Assembly: GCA_016204595.1 (NCBI GenBank)
Contig: JACQKJ010000020.1
Coordinates: 1 to 14,758 of the forward strand
Origin: Candidatus Komeilibacteria bacterium
GTDB lineage: Bacteria; Patescibacteriota; Patescibacteriia; UBA1558; 2-01-FULL-52-15
DNA length: 14,758 bases
Reading direction: 5' to 3'
Below the pieces are notes generated by a model, which saw nothing but the letters and a program-made list of their open reading frames with translations, searched no databases and was not told where the DNA came from. Position numbers and translations under genes: made by a program. Below are positions 13,222-14,758 of this stretch, one piece after another (position 1 is the first letter of the stretch; each line of letters begins with the position of its first letter).

Positions 13222-14199
13222 ATGATATTTGGATTTTGGTATTTCAAGTTCGCCGGTCATCATGTGCGTCTCGATGCGTCACGGGTACCAGATGATTTCT
13301 GGGGCATCACTTTTTCCAAAAAATACGCGGAAGAGCTGGGGCTCGACTGGCGAGAGACGTACCTGGCGTTGCTGGATGAAATGAAGATCCGTAACATCCG
13401 GATCCCGGTGTACTGGGACGACATAGAACGCATGAAGGACTCTTTTTCATTCGATGAGTATGATTGGATGCTTGCAGAGGGGAGTAAGCGCAACGCACAC
13501 TTCATTCTCGCAGTAGGCAGGAGACTGCCGCGGTGGCCGGAATGCCATCAACCCGATTGGACGAAGTCGTTCTCAACCGATGCATTGACCAGCGAACAGC
13601 TTGCTATGGTGTCCGCCACGATCCAGCATTTCGCACAGGTTCCCTCGATACGCTATTGGCAGCTTGAGAACGAGTTCTTTTTCCGGTGGTTCGGCTTGTG
13701 CCCGAAGCCGGATGTTGAACTTCTCAAAAAGGAGATAGCGTTGCTGAAGGCCTACGACCAGCGTCCACTGATCCTGACCGATTCCGGCGAGCTGAACAGT
13801 TGGCGGCAAGCGGCGCAGTATTCGGATATGCTGGGTATCACTATTTATCGCGTTGTATGGAACAATTACTTCGGTTATTTCCGATGGCCATGGCCGGGCT
13901 TGCTGTATCGGGCGAAGGCGCTGTGGGTGGGAAAGTCCCCGGAAAATGCGATCGTAGCCGAATTGCAAGCTGAACCGTGGCCGGCGAATTTTAAAAAAAA
14001 CGACCAGATCAGCCGCGACGAATATTTAAAATCATTTTCCGTAAAGCAGATGGAGACCAACAGCGAGATAGCGCGCAGGACCGGTTTCCGCCAGGCATAC
14101 TTCTGGGGGGCAGAATGGTGGTACTGGCTGAAACTGCACGGCGATGCTACGATATGGCAGGCAGCCAGAGAAATCATTAGCACGGCTCATGAAGAATAA
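13222..14199 (+). CDS. Glycoside hydrolase-like (TIM-barrel) protein, start uncertain
   Basis: A 325-aa protein resembling GH5/GH42-type retaining glycosidases. LLDEMKIRNIRIPVYWDDIE (residues 50-69) looks like the first barrel strands. WQLENEF (146-152) carries the Asn-Glu acid/base pair (N150-E151), and AELQAEPW (246-253) offers the nucleophile (E247 or E251) on a later strand. GAEWWYW near 294-300 suits a sugar-binding Trp cluster. It would act outside the cell, tethered by an N-terminal hydrophobic segment. The segment is cut short at ATG 13222, because the frame continues upstream in phase as KKRIWIIGASVIFL, a perfect signal-anchor start, back to an ATG at 13174 that is followed at once by a TAA codon. 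Either codon 2 is a nonsense mutation, or a rare start is used. The 3' end overlaps the next gene by 11 bp. Confidence 0.75.
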   Translation: MIFGFWYFKFAGHHVRLDASRVPDDFWGITFSKKYAEELGLDWRETYLALLDEMKIRNIRIPVYWDDIERMKDSFSFDEYDWMLAEGSKRNAHFILAVGRRLPRWPECHQPDWTKSFSTDALTSEQLAMVSATIQHFAQVPSIRYWQLENEFFFRWFGLCPKPDVELLKKEIALLKAYDQRPLILTDSGELNSWRQAAQYSDMLGITIYRVVWNNYFGYFRWPWPGLLYRAKALWVGKSPENAIVAELQAEPWPANFKKNDQISRDEYLKSFSVKQMETNSEIARRTGFRQAYFWGAEWWYWLKLHGDATIWQAAREIISTAHEE

Positions 14200-14647
14200 A
14201 AAGCGCCCGGTGTACGTATGGTGTATCGTAGCGGTCTACGCGACCGGTATGTTGGTTTTGATCCTGCTCTCTGCGTCAAATTATCCGGTTCAGTGGCGCG
14301 CGCAGGTCAATCATGAGCGCCAACGATACCTGGAAGTATTCGATCAGGCGATCTCGTACTATTCGCTCGATCACGCAGGGGTCATTTTTCCGCTTCCCGA
14401 TAGTCCGGCAATGATCTCGAATACCGACCAATGTTCCTATGCGTGTCCTGCCTTGAAGATCGCCATTCCTTGTTATGATCTCTCACGCGAGCTCGTGCCT
14501 TCCTATATGAGCCGCTTGTATCAGGATCCCCTTTTGACCTCTGAATCGGACACTGGATTTTATGTGTACTCCCGCGATGGGATCTTGAACCTGGGCGCAT
14601 GTCATCATTTTTTCAAGGATCCGATCGGCATTTCGAGAAAGCTCTAG
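14189..14647 (+). CDS. Membrane-anchored, pseudopilin-like exported protein
   Basis: A 152-aa protein with a basic start (MKNKKRP) and one membrane segment (about 8-31). An external domain begins with ERQRYLEVFDQAISYYSLDHAG (key residues Y41, Y52 and Y53) and ends with LYQDPL...TGFYVYSRDGILNLGA. A long first helix, a 'YP'-like loop, 'DP' and a final Tyr-rich strand are what type II secretion/type IV pilin-like domains show, but the usual prepilin G|F-T-L-x-E cleavage site is missing. It may thus be a pseudopilin-fold domain on a plain anchor. Five Cys lie outside (QCSYACPALKIAIPC and GAC, plus one in the anchor), possible substrates for the BdbC-like oxidase. ATG 14189 overlaps the preceding gene by 11 bp. 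The assignment is tentative. Confidence 0.55.
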   Translation: MKNKKRPVYVWCIVAVYATGMLVLILLSASNYPVQWRAQVNHERQRYLEVFDQAISYYSLDHAGVIFPLPDSPAMISNTDQCSYACPALKIAIPCYDLSRELVPSYMSRLYQDPLLTSESDTGFYVYSRDGILNLGACHHFFKDPIGISRKL

Positions 14648-14712
14648 ACCAACACCATGGATGGAGTCCAGCAGCATCTGCGTATTATTCTCATTAGAAA
14701 TGCGACATAGCG

Positions 14713-14740
14713 TATACTTAGGGTTTCTAACCAACCTAAG
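14713..14740 (+). promoter_or_regulatory. -10 element plus dyad before the last gene
   Basis: TATACT (14713-14718) is followed at once by CTTAGG (14717-14722) and CCTAAG (14735-14740), perfect inverted arms. An inner GGTT/AACC pairing lies around TCT. The dyad covers the expected start point (about 14725), so it may be an operator or the first hairpin of the mRNA. The spacer 14648-14712 holds no gene and no strong terminator. Confidence 0.5.
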
Positions 14741-14749
14741 CAAACGACT

Positions 14750-14758
14750 ATGCCGCCA
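14750..14758 (+). CDS. Start of a gene leaving the window
   Basis: ATG CCG CCA follows the promoter and dyad at a leader length of about 25 nt. Only three codons are visible, with no Shine-Dalgarno, so the product is unknown and the call rests on its position after the -10 element. Confidence 0.35.

Noticed and set aside
1..14758. tRNA, rRNA, CRISPR arrays, insertion sequences
   Set aside because: No cloverleaf, rRNA block, regular repeat-spacer pattern or transposase with terminal repeats was seen by eye; short or divergent ncRNAs cannot be excluded without a covariance search.

Overview
The window is a compact stretch of bacterial chromosome with every supported gene on the + strand. Base composition looks intermediate (about half GC by eye) and the spacers are short. 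The gene style points to a Patescibacteria/CPR lineage, probably Parcubacteria-like. Signs of this are many short membrane proteins without close namesakes, a CAP-domain protein held between membrane segments, a small BdbC-type thiol oxidoreductase, a GT-B enzyme with a GYGHQRA loop, a TIM-barrel glycosidase-like protein, an AbiEii-type toxin pair, and genes that start right at promoters without a Shine-Dalgarno site. The lineage is inferred, because no rRNA or marker gene is present. TAA, TAG and TGA all end genes, so the standard code fits.

Layout: (1) 1-575 holds the 3' part of purC, with an in-frame stop at its left edge, closed by a strong intrinsic terminator. (2) 675-4150 is a three-gene operon joined by two ATGA overlaps: an MgtA-like P-type ATPase, a small membrane protein, and a RecX-family protein. 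(3) 4151-4806 contains a near-consensus promoter, a structured leader, a 116-aa protein of unknown function, and three abutting GC-rich hairpins. (4) 4829-7724 encodes a BdbC/DsbB protein, a 60-aa protein, two overlapping membrane proteins resembling VanZ/YfiM and YjdF, and a GT-B glycosyltransferase. (5) 7745-9035 is the CAP protein with its own promoter. (6) 9116-12031 looks like a small defence/mobile patch: a DUF6922-like plus AbiEii-like pair, a 67-aa ORF that runs into a reverse-transcriptase 3' relic, and an OLD-type ATPase-TOPRIM nuclease. (7) 12054-14647 carries a 39-aa protein with ten cysteines (metallothionein-like), an EamA/DMT transporter, a glycosidase-like protein with a damaged or unusual start, and a pseudopilin-like protein. 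(8) A new promoter with a dyad precedes a gene that begins at 14750 and leaves the window.

How the genes fit together: much of the content faces the envelope (ion ATPase, thiol oxidase, glycosyltransferase, CAP protein, glycosidase, pilin-like protein). The thiol oxidase could serve the cysteine-bearing exported proteins, but that is inference. The observations most worth following are the set of promoters whose predicted start point coincides with the ATG (leaderless mRNAs), the very short cysteine-rich ORF, the reverse-transcriptase relic inside a defence-like patch, the structured 4.2-4.8 kb cassette, and the two apparently interrupted genes (purC and the glycosidase-like gene).
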